Positions 10,298-19,761 of a DNA stretch of 64,000 nucleotides are shown piece by piece. The stretch is from Sphingomonadales bacterium (GTDB lineage: Bacteria; Pseudomonadota; Alphaproteobacteria; Sphingomonadales; Sphingomonadaceae): the NCBI GenBank assembly GCA_027483465.1, contig JAIXUQ010000031.1:62001-126000 (forward strand). The letters are read 5' to 3'. The translations under genes and the position numbers were made by a program. Position 1 is the stretch's first letter. The number at the start of each line of letters is the position of its first letter. The notes beneath the pieces were generated by a model that was not told the DNA's origin, ran no database searches, and saw only the letters and a list, made by a program, of their open reading frames with translations.

Positions 10298-10547
10298 CAG
10301 CCAGGCGCGCGCGCAGCCCGGCCATCGCATCGGCCAGCGGCACGGCATCGGCCGGAGCCGCATTCACCGCCGCAATGCGGGCGCGGATCAGATCGTCCAG
10401 CGCCGCCTCCTCGCGGTCCAGCGCCCGCAACCCGGCGCGGACCACTTCGCTCAGGCTGGCATAGCGCCCATCGGCAACGCGCGCCTGCGCAGCCTCGGCC
10501 AACTCGCCAAGCGTCACGGTTACGGGTTTGGAAGGGCGGGCCGCCAT
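10287..10547 (-). CDS. parD: ParD-family ribbon-helix-helix antitoxin
   Basis: VTVTLGELAEAAQARVADGRYASLSEVVRAGLRALDREEAALDDL; overlaps the toxin start. Confidence 0.85.
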   Translation of the reverse strand: MAARPSKPVTVTLGELAEAAQARVADGRYASLSEVVRAGLRALDREEAALDDLIRARIAAVNAAPADAVPLADAMAGLRARLADAG

Positions 10548-10557
10548 GGCCTGACGT

Positions 10558-10572
10558 TATGACAATGTCATA
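10558..10572. promoter_or_regulatory. palindromic operator candidate for ParDE autoregulation
   Basis: tatgac-aat-gtcata palindrome 11 nt upstream of the parD start. Confidence 0.5.
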
Positions 10573-10691
10573 CGCCCGACAAGCGCCGTGGCATCACGGA
10601 TCCTGCTGCAGGCCATCGGCGATGTGGACATAATCGCCCCTGCAGCCCAAAAACGTCACCCGGCGGCAGCGGGCGTCATGCACCTGCCCCA

Positions 10692-10841
10692 TCAGAAATC
10701 CACGGCGATGCCGCCCTTTTCCCAGTCGCCATAGCGCACCGGGTCGGGGCCGCCGCGGCCGCCCACTTCCTTGTCGGTGGGGGGCGGTGGCGGGGCTTTC
10801 GGCTGTTTGTCGCGCGGATCGGGTTGCTTGTCCTTGTCCAT
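10692..10841 (-). CDS. DUF1674 protein (SDHAF4-like succinate dehydrogenase assembly factor)
   Basis: MDKDKQPDPRDKQPKAPPPPPTDKEVGGRGGPDPVRYGDWEKGGIAVDF; the C-terminal DPVRYGDWE.KGI..DF signature. Confidence 0.85.
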   Translation of the reverse strand: MDKDKQPDPRDKQPKAPPPPPTDKEVGGRGGPDPVRYGDWEKGGIAVDF

Positions 10842-10897
10842 AAGCCAGTGTTGCCACCGCCCGCCGGCTGTTAGCAATGGGGTGAAGGGAAGCAGCC

Positions 10898-11725
10898 ATG
10901 TTCGAGCATAAGGTGATTGCCATCACGGGCGCCGGCAGCGGCATCGGCCGGGCGCTGGCGCTCGATCTGGCGGCGCGTGGCGCGGTGCTGGCGCTGGCCG
11001 ACAAGGATGAGGCGGGCCTGGCTGAAACCAAACGCCTGCTCGGCAACCGGCCGGCCAGCATCACTGCACTGGATGTGACCGACACGCCGGCGCTGCACGC
11101 CTGGATTTCGGCCGCTGTCAGCGATTTCGGCCGGCTGGATGGCATCATCAACAATGCCGGCCTTTCGGTCGTCGCCCCCTTTGCCGACTGCCCGCGCGCG
11201 GATTTCGATCGGGTGATGGCGGTGAACTTCACCGGCGTGGTGGAAGGCTGCCGGGCGGCGCTGCCCCATGTGAGGGCCAGTGCCGCCAAGGATGGCGTGG
11301 GCTGGATCGTCAATATTTCCAGCGTGTTCGGCATGATGGGCTATCCCACCCAAAGCGCCTATAATGCCAGCAAATATGCAGTGCGCGGCCTCACCGAGGC
11401 GTTGGCGATGGAATTGGCGCTCACCGATCCCAATGTCTGCGTGATCCGGGTCCACCCCGGCGGCATCAAGACCAATGTGGCGAAAAACGCCAAGCGCGTC
11501 GCCCTGTTGCCGGGGCAGGATCCCAACACGGATTTTGCCGCCGAGTTCGAGAAGAATGCCCCGACCACGCCCGAGCAGGCCGCCGCCACCATCATCAGGG
11601 GCATGGAGCGCCGGCAGCACCGTGTGCTGATCGGACCGGATGCGCGCTTCATCGATTGGATGGTGCGGCTGTTCCCGGTCAAACATTTCAAGGTGATCGG
11701 CAATTTCCTCGGCCGGCGGAAATAG
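10898..11725 (+). CDS. SDR family NAD(P)-dependent oxidoreductase
   Basis: VIAITGAGSGIGRALA, NNAGLS, YNASKYAVRGL motifs. Confidence 0.92.
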   Translation: MFEHKVIAITGAGSGIGRALALDLAARGAVLALADKDEAGLAETKRLLGNRPASITALDVTDTPALHAWISAAVSDFGRLDGIINNAGLSVVAPFADCPRADFDRVMAVNFTGVVEGCRAALPHVRASAAKDGVGWIVNISSVFGMMGYPTQSAYNASKYAVRGLTEALAMELALTDPNVCVIRVHPGGIKTNVAKNAKRVALLPGQDPNTDFAAEFEKNAPTTPEQAAATIIRGMERRQHRVLIGPDARFIDWMVRLFPVKHFKVIGNFLGRRK

Positions 11726-11763
11726 ATGGGAAAGCGGCGCGCTTTGCGGCAAGGGGCGCTGGC

Positions 11764-13074
11764 ATGACCAGCCCGCGCCGCCCCACCGCCAAGCCCGTCC
11801 GTTCCGGCCGCCCGACCACCAACCGCGATGATTCCGGCGTCGCCGCCCGCCGCGCCGCGTTGAAGATCGGCATGGCGGTGCTGGATCGCGGCGTGCCCTT
11901 CGATGTCGCCGCCGCTGCCGCCGATGGCCTGCCGCTCAGCCAGGATCGCGCGCTGGCGCGCCTGCTGGCCCTCACCGTGCTGCGCTGGCTGCCCGAGCTT
12001 GATCCGCTGATCGACAGCGCCACCCCGCGCCCGCTGCCCATCGATGCCCGCGCCCGCCATGTGCTGCGCCTGGCGCTGGCCGGCTGGCTGCGGCTGAACA
12101 CGCCGCCGCATGCCGTGGTCGCCACCGCGCTGCCGCTGGTGGAAAGCGGGCCGCGCCGGCTGGTGCACGGCGTGCTGGGCAGCCTGATCCGCCGCCCGGC
12201 GGTGCTGCCGGCCAGCCCCCGCTTGCCCGCCCCCTTCGATGTGCAATGGGCGCGCGATTGGGGCGCGGCCATGGCCGATGCCGCCAGCGCCGCACTGGCT
12301 GATGAGCCGGCCACCGATCTCACCCTGAAAAACCCGGCCGAAACCGAACAGTGGGCGCAGGCGCTGGAGGGCATCAGCCTGGCCCCCGGCCATGTCCGCA
12401 CCGCCCGCAAGGGCAGCATCACCGAATGGCCGGGCTTTGGCGAAGGCGCCTGGTGGGTGCAGGATTTCGCCGCCAGCCTGCCCGCGCGGCTGCTGCCGGC
12501 CCATGCCGGCCAGCATGTGCTCGATCTGTGCGCCGCGCCGGGCGGCAAGACGCTGCAACTGGCGGCGCGCGGCTGCCATGTCACCGCGGTTGATGTGTCG
12601 GATGACCGGCTGGAGCGGGTGCGCCAGAATCTCGAGCGCACCGGGTTGCAGGCCACGCTGATCGCCGCCGATGCGCTGCGCTGGCAGCCGCCAGGCCTGT
12701 TCGATCATATCCTGCTGGATGCGCCCTGTTCGGCCACCGGCATTTTCCGCCGTCACCCCGATGTGCTGCACCTGAAGGGCTGGGCCGATCTGGCCCCTGT
12801 CACCCTGTTGCAGGCCGCGCTGCTGCGGCGGGCGGTGGGCTGGCTGAAACCGGGCGGGCGCATCGTCTATGCCACGTGCAGCCTTGATCCGCGTGAGGGT
12901 GAGCGGATTGCCGAACGGGTGATCGCCGGCGCCCCGCGCGATCTGATCGCCGCCGATGAGCTGCCCGCCGGCCTGAAGCCCACGGCCGAAGGCTTTGTGC
13001 GCACCCTGCCTGGCCAACTGGACGGCGGCCTTGATGGCTTTTTCATCGCCCGGCTGCACAAGCTGGCTGATTGA
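11764..13074 (+). CDS. rsmB: 16S rRNA (cytosine967-C5)-methyltransferase RsmB-like
   Basis: NusB-like N-terminus plus VLDLCAAPGGKTLQLAARG, DAPCSATGIFRRHPDV, YATCSLDPREGE. Confidence 0.9.
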   Translation: MTSPRRPTAKPVRSGRPTTNRDDSGVAARRAALKIGMAVLDRGVPFDVAAAAADGLPLSQDRALARLLALTVLRWLPELDPLIDSATPRPLPIDARARHVLRLALAGWLRLNTPPHAVVATALPLVESGPRRLVHGVLGSLIRRPAVLPASPRLPAPFDVQWARDWGAAMADAASAALADEPATDLTLKNPAETEQWAQALEGISLAPGHVRTARKGSITEWPGFGEGAWWVQDFAASLPARLLPAHAGQHVLDLCAAPGGKTLQLAARGCHVTAVDVSDDRLERVRQNLERTGLQATLIAADALRWQPPGLFDHILLDAPCSATGIFRRHPDVLHLKGWADLAPVTLLQAALLRRAVGWLKPGGRIVYATCSLDPREGERIAERVIAGAPRDLIAADELPAGLKPTAEGFVRTLPGQLDGGLDGFFIARLHKLAD

Positions 13075-13223
13075 CCGAGGCCTGTCCTACATGGGCAAAG
13101 CCTGTCATCATCATGATTCGGCGTTCAGGAATTTTGGCTGATTTTGCAATCGAAATCCCGGCCATATGCGTAAAAACTGTCAAAACCCGACGGTTGCACC
13201 TGTTCTTTCCCGGTTGAATCGGC

Positions 13224-14816
13224 TCAGAATCGCGGCTCCAGCTTCCAGCCCGGCCGCTGCCAGCGGTTGGCCACCTCCAGCCCCACCCGCCAGGCGGCCT
13301 CGGCCTCCTGCGCGGCGGCTTCGAAGCTGAAGCCGGGGCCGATCTGGTCGCAGGGCTGGTGATAGCAACACTGGTTGTACCGATCGATCAGCGCCTGCCC
13401 GGCTGCCGTGCCGCCGGCCGCGATGTCCCGCCCGGCGCGGAAGGCCAGCGCCGGCACGCCGCGCTGCACGAAGGGAAAATGGTCTGACCGGAAATACCAG
13501 CCCGCCTCCGGATTGGGTTCCGGCACCGTCACCAGCCCCATCGCCCGGGCGGCCGCCGCCAGATCATCCTCCAGGCTGGTGCGGCCGGCGCCGATCACCT
13601 CCAGGCTTTGGGTGCGCGGCAGTTGCACATGGGGATCAAGATTGATCACCGCCACTGTCTTGCCCAGCGGCACCACCGGGTAAGCCGCGTAATAGTCGGC
13701 GCCCAGCAGGCCCTTTTCCTCCGCCGTCCAGGCCGCAAACAGGATGGTGCGCTCAGGGCGCGGCCCGGCGGCAAAGGCGCGGGCCACCTCGATCAGTTCG
13801 GCGGTGCCGGTGGCATTGTCGATGGCGCCGTTGCGGATGGCGTCCCCGGCCGCATCGGCCACGCCCTGGCCGTTGGCATCCCAGTGGGCGCCATACAGCA
13901 GCGCCTCGTCGGGCCGGCTGGTGCCGGGCAGCCGGCCGATCACATTGTGGCTGATGAACGGGGTGGCGGTGAGCGTGCCGCTGGCGCTGACGGTGGCCGG
14001 CAGCGGCAGACTGCGAAATCCCGGCTTGCGGGCGGCGGCCTTGGCGCTGGCCAGATCAAGGCCGATGGCGGCCAGCAGCCGGGCTGCCACCGCGCCTTCC
14101 ACCCAGCTGGCAAAGCGCAGCGGCCCGCCAAAGCCGGTTCCGGCCGGCACCATCTGGGGCACCAGTTCGGTGCCGGTAAGCTGGGCAAGCGGGTAGGAGG
14201 CAGGAAAATCCTCGTGCAGCACGATCACGCCCACCGCACCGGCCTTGGCAGCGGCAGCGATCTTCACGCCCAGCCGGCCCCGGTAGGCCAGGGCGCGGCC
14301 GCCAAAGCCGAGATCGGCGCCGGCCTCGCCATCCGGATCGCCGGCCAGCAGCAGCACCACCCGGCCGGCCACATCCACACCGGCATAGGGATCAAACCCC
14401 TGATCCACCACACCAAAACCGGCAAAGACGATGGGCACATCGGCCATCCGCGTCTCCCCCGGCTGGCGCAGCGCCAGCGTGGCGTTGCGGCCCAGACTGA
14501 TCGGCAATGGGCCATCGCGGCTGGTGATGGACAGCGTGGCGCCCGGCTGCCGCTCCATCCGGATCAGCGGCACCTCCTGTAGCCAGCTGCCGCCCGGCCC
14601 GGCTGGCTCCAGCCCGGCGGCGCGGAACTGGCGGGCAAGATAGGCCAGCGTATAGGCCTCCCCTGCCTCCCCCGGCCCGCGCCCGGCAAAATCGTCGGAG
14701 GCCAGCGCTGCCGTGTCGGCCGCGATGCGTTGGGCGGAAAAGGCAAAGGGCGCGGCGGTGGCCGGGGCGGCGAGCAGCAGGGCGAGCATGGGGGCGAGGA
14801 TCGGCGTGATGCGCAT
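13224..14816 (-). CDS. M28 family metallopeptidase with PA domain
   Basis: Signal peptide; LLYGAHWDANG...RNGAIDNATGTAELIEVARAF, TAEEKGLLGADYYA, RSDHFPFVQRGVPALAF. Confidence 0.9.
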   Translation of the reverse strand: MRITPILAPMLALLLAAPATAAPFAFSAQRIAADTAALASDDFAGRGPGEAGEAYTLAYLARQFRAAGLEPAGPGGSWLQEVPLIRMERQPGATLSITSRDGPLPISLGRNATLALRQPGETRMADVPIVFAGFGVVDQGFDPYAGVDVAGRVVLLLAGDPDGEAGADLGFGGRALAYRGRLGVKIAAAAKAGAVGVIVLHEDFPASYPLAQLTGTELVPQMVPAGTGFGGPLRFASWVEGAVAARLLAAIGLDLASAKAAARKPGFRSLPLPATVSASGTLTATPFISHNVIGRLPGTSRPDEALLYGAHWDANGQGVADAAGDAIRNGAIDNATGTAELIEVARAFAAGPRPERTILFAAWTAEEKGLLGADYYAAYPVVPLGKTVAVINLDPHVQLPRTQSLEVIGAGRTSLEDDLAAAARAMGLVTVPEPNPEAGWYFRSDHFPFVQRGVPALAFRAGRDIAAGGTAAGQALIDRYNQCCYHQPCDQIGPGFSFEAAAQEAEAAWRVGLEVANRWQRPGWKLEPRF

Positions 14817-14887
14817 GGCCGGCAGCATGGCGGCGTTGCGTTCGCTTGCCAAGCGGCTATGTTCTGCACCCGTTCCCCCTGCTGCCA

Positions 14888-16201
14888 ATGGTGCTGCCCG
14901 TGACCGAAGCCATGATTGCGATTGCCGCCCTGCTGGTTGGCCTGGGTGCGGGCTGGTGGCTGGCCAGCCGCCCGGCAGCCGCCTTCAGGGCCGAACGCGA
15001 TGAGGCCCGGCGTGAGGCGGACGAGCGGCGGACGAAGCTGGCCGAGGCGGCGGTGGAAATCCGCGCGTTGCAAACCCAGCGCGAGGAGCGCGACGCCGCT
15101 CACGCCCGCCAGCTGGAGGAACTGAACACACGGTTCGAAGCGCTGGCCGGCCGCGTGCTGGAACAGGCGCAGGGCCAGCTGATCAACCGTGCCGAACAGC
15201 GTTTTGCCGAGGCCGAAGCCAAGAATCAGGCCAGCTTGAAGGCCGTGCTGGCCCCGGTGGCCGAGACGCTGGCAAAATATGAAAATCGGTTGGGCGAGGT
15301 GGAAAAGGCCCGCGCCGAGAATTATGGCGCCCTGACCCAGGCGCTGGAGCAGGTGGCCCAGGGCCAGGCCCGGGTATCGGACGAGGCCGCGCGGCTGGTC
15401 ACGGCCCTGCGCAGCAGCGGCAAGACCAGCGGCAGCTGGGGCGAACAGCAACTGGCCAACACGCTGGAAATGGCCGGGTTGCGGGCAGGCATCGATTTCA
15501 CCCTGCAGGCCAGCAGCGAAGGCGGCGGCAAGCGGCCTGATGCCATCATCAATCTGCCAGGCGGTCGCCAGCTGATCATCGATTCCAAGTGCAGTCTGAA
15601 TGATTATCTGGCCGCACTGGAAGCCGGCACCGATGCCGAGCGGCTGGCCGCCATGAAGCGCCACGCCACCGCCGTGCGCAGCCATGCCCGCGGCCTTTCG
15701 GAAAAGGCCTATTGGAACGAGTTCGGCGCGGCGGCGGACTTCGTCATCATGTTCATCCCCGGCGAAAATTTCCTGTCGGCCGCACTGGAACATGATCTGG
15801 CGCTGCTGGGCTGGGCCTTTGATCAGCGTATCCTGCTGGCCGGGCCGATCAACCTGCTGGCCATCGCCAAGACGGTGGCGCTGAACTGGCGCCAGGAAAA
15901 GCTGGCCGATGAGGCGCGCGAGATCGGCAAGCTGGGGGCCGATATCTACAGCGCGATCGCGGTGATGGCCGAGCATCTGGCGAAGATGCGCCGGAACCTC
16001 ACCGAAACGGTGAGCAATTATAATGATTTCGTCGGCTCGCTGGAGCGCAACGTGCTGCCCAAGGCGAGGCGCTTTGCCGACATGGGCGTGGAGCAGGGCA
16101 AGAAGCCGGTGCCGCAGCTGGCCACGGCCGACGCGCCGGTGCGCAGCGAGCAGGCGGCCGAACTGCTGCCACCGGCCCCAGCGGCGTTGCCGCCGGCCTG
16201 A
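14888..16201 (+). CDS. rmuC: DNA recombination protein RmuC
   Basis: N-terminal TM, coiled coil, SGKTSGSWGEQQLANTLEMAGL..., PDAIINLPGGRQLIIDSKCSLNDYLAAL. Confidence 0.93.
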   Translation: MVLPVTEAMIAIAALLVGLGAGWWLASRPAAAFRAERDEARREADERRTKLAEAAVEIRALQTQREERDAAHARQLEELNTRFEALAGRVLEQAQGQLINRAEQRFAEAEAKNQASLKAVLAPVAETLAKYENRLGEVEKARAENYGALTQALEQVAQGQARVSDEAARLVTALRSSGKTSGSWGEQQLANTLEMAGLRAGIDFTLQASSEGGGKRPDAIINLPGGRQLIIDSKCSLNDYLAALEAGTDAERLAAMKRHATAVRSHARGLSEKAYWNEFGAAADFVIMFIPGENFLSAALEHDLALLGWAFDQRILLAGPINLLAIAKTVALNWRQEKLADEAREIGKLGADIYSAIAVMAEHLAKMRRNLTETVSNYNDFVGSLERNVLPKARRFADMGVEQGKKPVPQLATADAPVRSEQAAELLPPAPAALPPA

Positions 16202-17281
16202 TCAATCGAGCAGGCCGGCCAGGACCAGGATCAGGAGATAGAAGGAGAGGGTGAGCACGGCCGCGATGCTGAGATGCAGGGTGCGCCAGCCCGCGCCCCA
16301 CCAGCCCAGGCCATAGGCACCGCGCAACTGGACGAACATGTGCACCGCCGGCAGCAGCGACAGCACCAGCCAGAAGCCGCCGGCCGTCACCCCGGCGGTG
16401 AAGGCGAGGCTGCCGACGATGAACAACAGGCTCATGAAGCTGATCGAATACAGGGTGAAGATGGCGTGATCATACATGCCGATCCCGCGCTTCCAGAAAA
16501 AGGCCAGCCACAGCCACGGCAGTGACAGAGGCACCAGCAGGAAGCTGAGCTTGTAGGCCTTGGTCTGGAGCTTGTAGATGACCAGGCTGGGATTTTTGAG
16601 CGCCTCGCGCGCCTTGGCGTCCAGCGTCGCGTTGCCGGTGTTCACCTCCACCTTGCCGTCCAGGGCGGTTTTCTGCATTTCCTCGCTCAATGCCTGTGTG
16701 GCTTCGCCCAGGGTCACGTTCGGGTCGCTGGTCAGCCGCTTGATGGTGGCGCGTGCGGTTTCCAGCCGGGCCACCTCCGCCTTGTCCCCCTTGGTGCGGG
16801 CTTCGGCGATCTGCCGGTCAAGATCGGCCAGCGCCCGCTTGGCATCCTGCGCGCGGCTGGCGGTGGTGCCTTCGCCGCCGATGCGGATCTCGTCCGCCGG
16901 CAGATGCGCAAAGCTGAGCGCGAAGAACATCAGGAACACCACCATCAGGAACATCGGCACCGGCGCGATGTAGCGGGCGCGCTGGCCTTCGATATAGCTG
17001 CGGGTCAACTGGCCGGGGCGGAACAACAGCATCGGCAGGGTTTTCCATGCCTTGCCGTCCAGGTGGGTGATGCCGTGCAGAAACTCGTGGAACACCTCGC
17101 CGACATGGCGGTGCAGGTGGGCGCGCTGGCCGCACTGGCCGCAGAAGGGCCCGCTGAGCGGGGCCCCGCAATTGGCGCAAGTGGCTGAATGTGGGCCTTT
17201 TCCGGGCCCCGGCTGATCAAGCGCGTGCGCGGCCAGCCCGGCTGTGGCCAGCGCCCCGGCGGCTTCGAACTGGTCTGACAT
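16202..17281 (-). CDS. DUF3667 membrane protein with N-terminal zinc ribbon
   Basis: [20 protein letters not shown]..., [52 protein letters not shown]-terminal TM helices. Confidence 0.8.
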   Translation of the reverse strand: MSDQFEAAGALATAGLAAHALDQPGPGKGPHSATCANCGAPLSGPFCGQCGQRAHLHRHVGEVFHEFLHGITHLDGKAWKTLPMLLFRPGQLTRSYIEGQRARYIAPVPMFLMVVFLMFFALSFAHLPADEIRIGGEGTTASRAQDAKRALADLDRQIAEARTKGDKAEVARLETARATIKRLTSDPNVTLGEATQALSEEMQKTALDGKVEVNTGNATLDAKAREALKNPSLVIYKLQTKAYKLSFLLVPLSLPWLWLAFFWKRGIGMYDHAIFTLYSISFMSLLFIVGSLAFTAGVTAGGFWLVLSLLPAVHMFVQLRGAYGLGWWGAGWRTLHLSIAAVLTLSFYLLILVLAGLLD

Positions 17282-17416
17282 CAGGGCCCCCACTGGCAGA
17301 ACGTCGTGCCGCAGCAAGCGCGAAATCCACAACAAAGGCAAGGGGCAGGGCAGCGCATGCAATTGCCTGACAGGCTGGTGCCGGTTAGGGTTGCAGGCAA
17401 GACAGAGGAGAAACAG

Positions 17417-17938
17417 ATGGCGGGCGTGAACAAGGTGATTCTGGTCGGGCGGTTGGGCAAGGACCCGCAGACCAAGAATTTCCCCAACGGCGGCAGCGTG
17501 GTGGAATTCTCCCTGGCCACCTCGGAAACCTGGCGGGACAAGGCCAGTGGCGAGCGCAAGGAAAAGACCGAGTGGCACAACATCGTTATTCGCAACGAGA
17601 ATATTGGCCGGATCGCCACGCAATATCTGCGCAAGGGCAGCGAGGTCTATATCGAAGGCAGCATCTCCACCCGCAAATGGCAGGACCAGAGCGGCCAGGA
17701 CCGTTACACCACCGAAATCGTGATCGGCCCGTTCAAGGGGGAACTGGCGCTGATCGGTGGCCGCGACGGGGGCGGGGGTGACCGCATGATGGGCGGCGGT
17801 GGCCGGTCCGAGGACTTTGGTGGCGGTTATCGGGGCGGCGGTGACGGCGGCGCGGGCGGCTTTGGCGGCAGTGCCCCCGCCCCGGCCAAGCGCCCCGGCG
17901 CCTTCGACGACGACCTTGATGACGACGTGCCGTTCTGA
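17417..17938 (+). CDS. ssb: single-stranded DNA-binding protein
   Basis: [39 protein letters not shown]...; Gly-rich linker and acidic tip [10 protein letters not shown]. Confidence 0.98.
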   Translation: MAGVNKVILVGRLGKDPQTKNFPNGGSVVEFSLATSETWRDKASGERKEKTEWHNIVIRNENIGRIATQYLRKGSEVYIEGSISTRKWQDQSGQDRYTTEIVIGPFKGELALIGGRDGGGGDRMMGGGGRSEDFGGGYRGGGDGGAGGFGGSAPAPAKRPGAFDDDLDDDVPF

Positions 17939-17950
17939 CGAAATATTGAA

Positions 17951-18089
17951 ATTTGGGTCGGCCTCCCGAGCAAGGTGCAACCGACCCAAATCCAGCCCCC
18001 TTCCAAAAGGGGCCCAGGCGGGCCGCCACCGAGTCCATACCGGTGGCGGCCTTACTGTCTTTGGTATTCTTGACCAGCCGGCTGGTCAA
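17951..18089. terminator. cluster of three inverted repeats between convergent ssb and DUF177 genes
   Basis: atttgggtcgg/ccgacccaaat (17951-17991), ggccgccaccg/cggtggcggcc (18021-18051), perfect 20-bp palindrome ttgaccagccggctggtcaa (18070-18089). Confidence 0.6.
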
Positions 18090-18590
18090 TCAACCCTTTT
18101 TGAGCACCGCAAACGGGCTGCGCGCCTCGGCGGCCTCTTCCTCGCTCAGCAGGCCGGCGACGCTGCCGGGCCGGCGCGGGTAGGGATCAAGGCCCAGCGC
18201 CAGCGCCTGGGCGGCAATCTCGCCCAGATCGATGATGTCGCCGGCCTGCGGCTCCACGTCCAGATCCTCGGCGGCCAGTTCGATCTCGCCGCCATCCGGC
18301 GCATCGGCCAACAGCAGCGCCACCGGTTCCGACAGGCGGAACGGCACCGGCTCGCCGCTGGCCACGCAGGCCTGGTCGCCCACGGCGCGCACCGTGCCGG
18401 TCACCCGGATGCCGGCGGCCTCCCGCTTCACCTCCAGGCTGGCGGCCAGGCTGGCCAGCGCCAGCAGATCAAAGCGGCTGGCCAGCGCCGCCCGTTCGGC
18501 TTCGTTCGCCGCGATGTCCACGCGCCGGGGCGCGCCGCCAATCTCGTGGGCGCGCAGCGGGTGGCTGAATTCCGGGGCCGGCGCGCTCAA
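18090..18590 (-). CDS. YceD/DUF177 family protein
   Basis: PEFSHPLRAHEIG...ANEAERAALASRFDLLAL...DLDVEPQAGDIIDLGEIAAQALALGLDPYPRRPG; TTG start overlaps the upstream stop. Confidence 0.88.
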   Translation of the reverse strand: MSAPAPEFSHPLRAHEIGGAPRRVDIAANEAERAALASRFDLLALASLAASLEVKREAAGIRVTGTVRAVGDQACVASGEPVPFRLSEPVALLLADAPDGGEIELAAEDLDVEPQAGDIIDLGEIAAQALALGLDPYPRRPGSVAGLLSEEEAAEARSPFAVLKKG

Positions 18591-19135
18591 TTGGCCGGCT
18601 CCATGATGCCGGCGCTCAACCGGGCAAAGCTGGTCGCCGCCAGCCGGCCCGAAAGCCGGGCCCATTCCGCCACGACATGGCCAACAGCAGCCGCCGGCAC
18701 CGCGGCACCGCGATAAAGATTGCGCTGCAGCGCCTGGGCCAGCGCTTGCGGATCGCCGCGGGCGGCGCGATAGGCGCCCAGCCGGCCACCCAGCGCCGCC
18801 ATCATCTGGCCCAGGTGGCGCGGCACCGCCTGGTCGCTGATCCCGTCTTCCCGCAGATTGCCCTCCATGTCGGCGATGAAGCGATCGGCCAGATCGGCCG
18901 AAAGCTGCGCCGCCGGGTGGCCGGGGTTGCCCGCCGTCACCTCCTCCAGCCGCAGCAGCAGCAGCGACAGCACCAGCGCCACCATGTCAAACCGGCCGTC
19001 CAGCGTGTCGGGCACCGCGCCGTCCACATACCAATCGGGCCGGCGCGCTTCGGCCACCACGGCGGCATAAAGCAGATCAACCGGGGAAGCCGGGGGGCCG
19101 GAAACCAGGCGCTTGAGGCTGGCAAGGATCGACAT
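18587..19135 (-). CDS. ubiquinol-cytochrome c chaperone (CBP3/UQCC1-like)
   Basis: RRPDWYVDGAVPDTLDGRFDMVALVLSLLLLRLEE...DLADRFIADMEGNLREDGISDQAVPRHLGQMMAALGGRLGAY. Confidence 0.9.
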   Translation of the reverse strand: MSILASLKRLVSGPPASPVDLLYAAVVAEARRPDWYVDGAVPDTLDGRFDMVALVLSLLLLRLEEVTAGNPGHPAAQLSADLADRFIADMEGNLREDGISDQAVPRHLGQMMAALGGRLGAYRAARGDPQALAQALQRNLYRGAAVPAAAVGHVVAEWARLSGRLAATSFARLSAGIMEPAN

Positions 19136-19261
19136 GGCGGGCACGGCTAGCATAATCGCGGCGGCTGGCATAATGACAAGGTGAACGGGATTGTCGCAGC
19201 CGGGGCCGGCCGCGCCACACACGCAAGCGGGGGCGGGTTGTTCGGTTTGGAGCCTGATGGA

Positions 19262-19753
19262 ATGAAGATTGCCGTGCACCGGGTTTTGCCCCACCTGATC
19301 CTGATCGGCGCCGCGCTGGCCACCGCCGGCTGTTCACGCATCAAGGCGAATCAGGGCTATCTGATCGATGAAACCCTGTTCACCTCCATCCTGCCGGGGG
19401 TGGACAACCGCGAATCCGTGTCGCGCACGCTGGGCCGGCCCACCTTTGCCGCCCAGTTCGACAATGGCAGCTGGTATTATGTCAGCCGTCTCACCGGCCA
19501 ATATGCCTTTGTGGCGCCCAAGACGCTGGATCAGCAGATCCTGATCGTCAGCTTTGATGCCGAGGGCAATGTGGCCAAGGTGGAACGGCGCGGCATGGAG
19601 AAGATCGCCCGCATCAACCCGGTGAGCGACAAGACCCCCACGCTGGGCAAATCCGAAGGCTTCTTCGAAACCCTGTTCGGCAATGTCGGCGCGGTGGGCG
19701 CCGCCGGCGGCCCGCTGGGCGGCCAGCCCGACGGTCGCGACGGCCCGCGCTGA
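19262..19753 (+). CDS. bamE: outer membrane protein assembly factor BamE
   Basis: Lipobox ATAGC; NQGYLIDETLFTSILPGVDNRESVSRTLGRPTFAAQFDNGSWYYVS. Confidence 0.92.
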   Translation: MKIAVHRVLPHLILIGAALATAGCSRIKANQGYLIDETLFTSILPGVDNRESVSRTLGRPTFAAQFDNGSWYYVSRLTGQYAFVAPKTLDQQILIVSFDAEGNVAKVERRGMEKIARINPVSDKTPTLGKSEGFFETLFGNVGAVGAAGGPLGGQPDGRDGPR

Positions 19754-19761
19754 TCGCGGCC

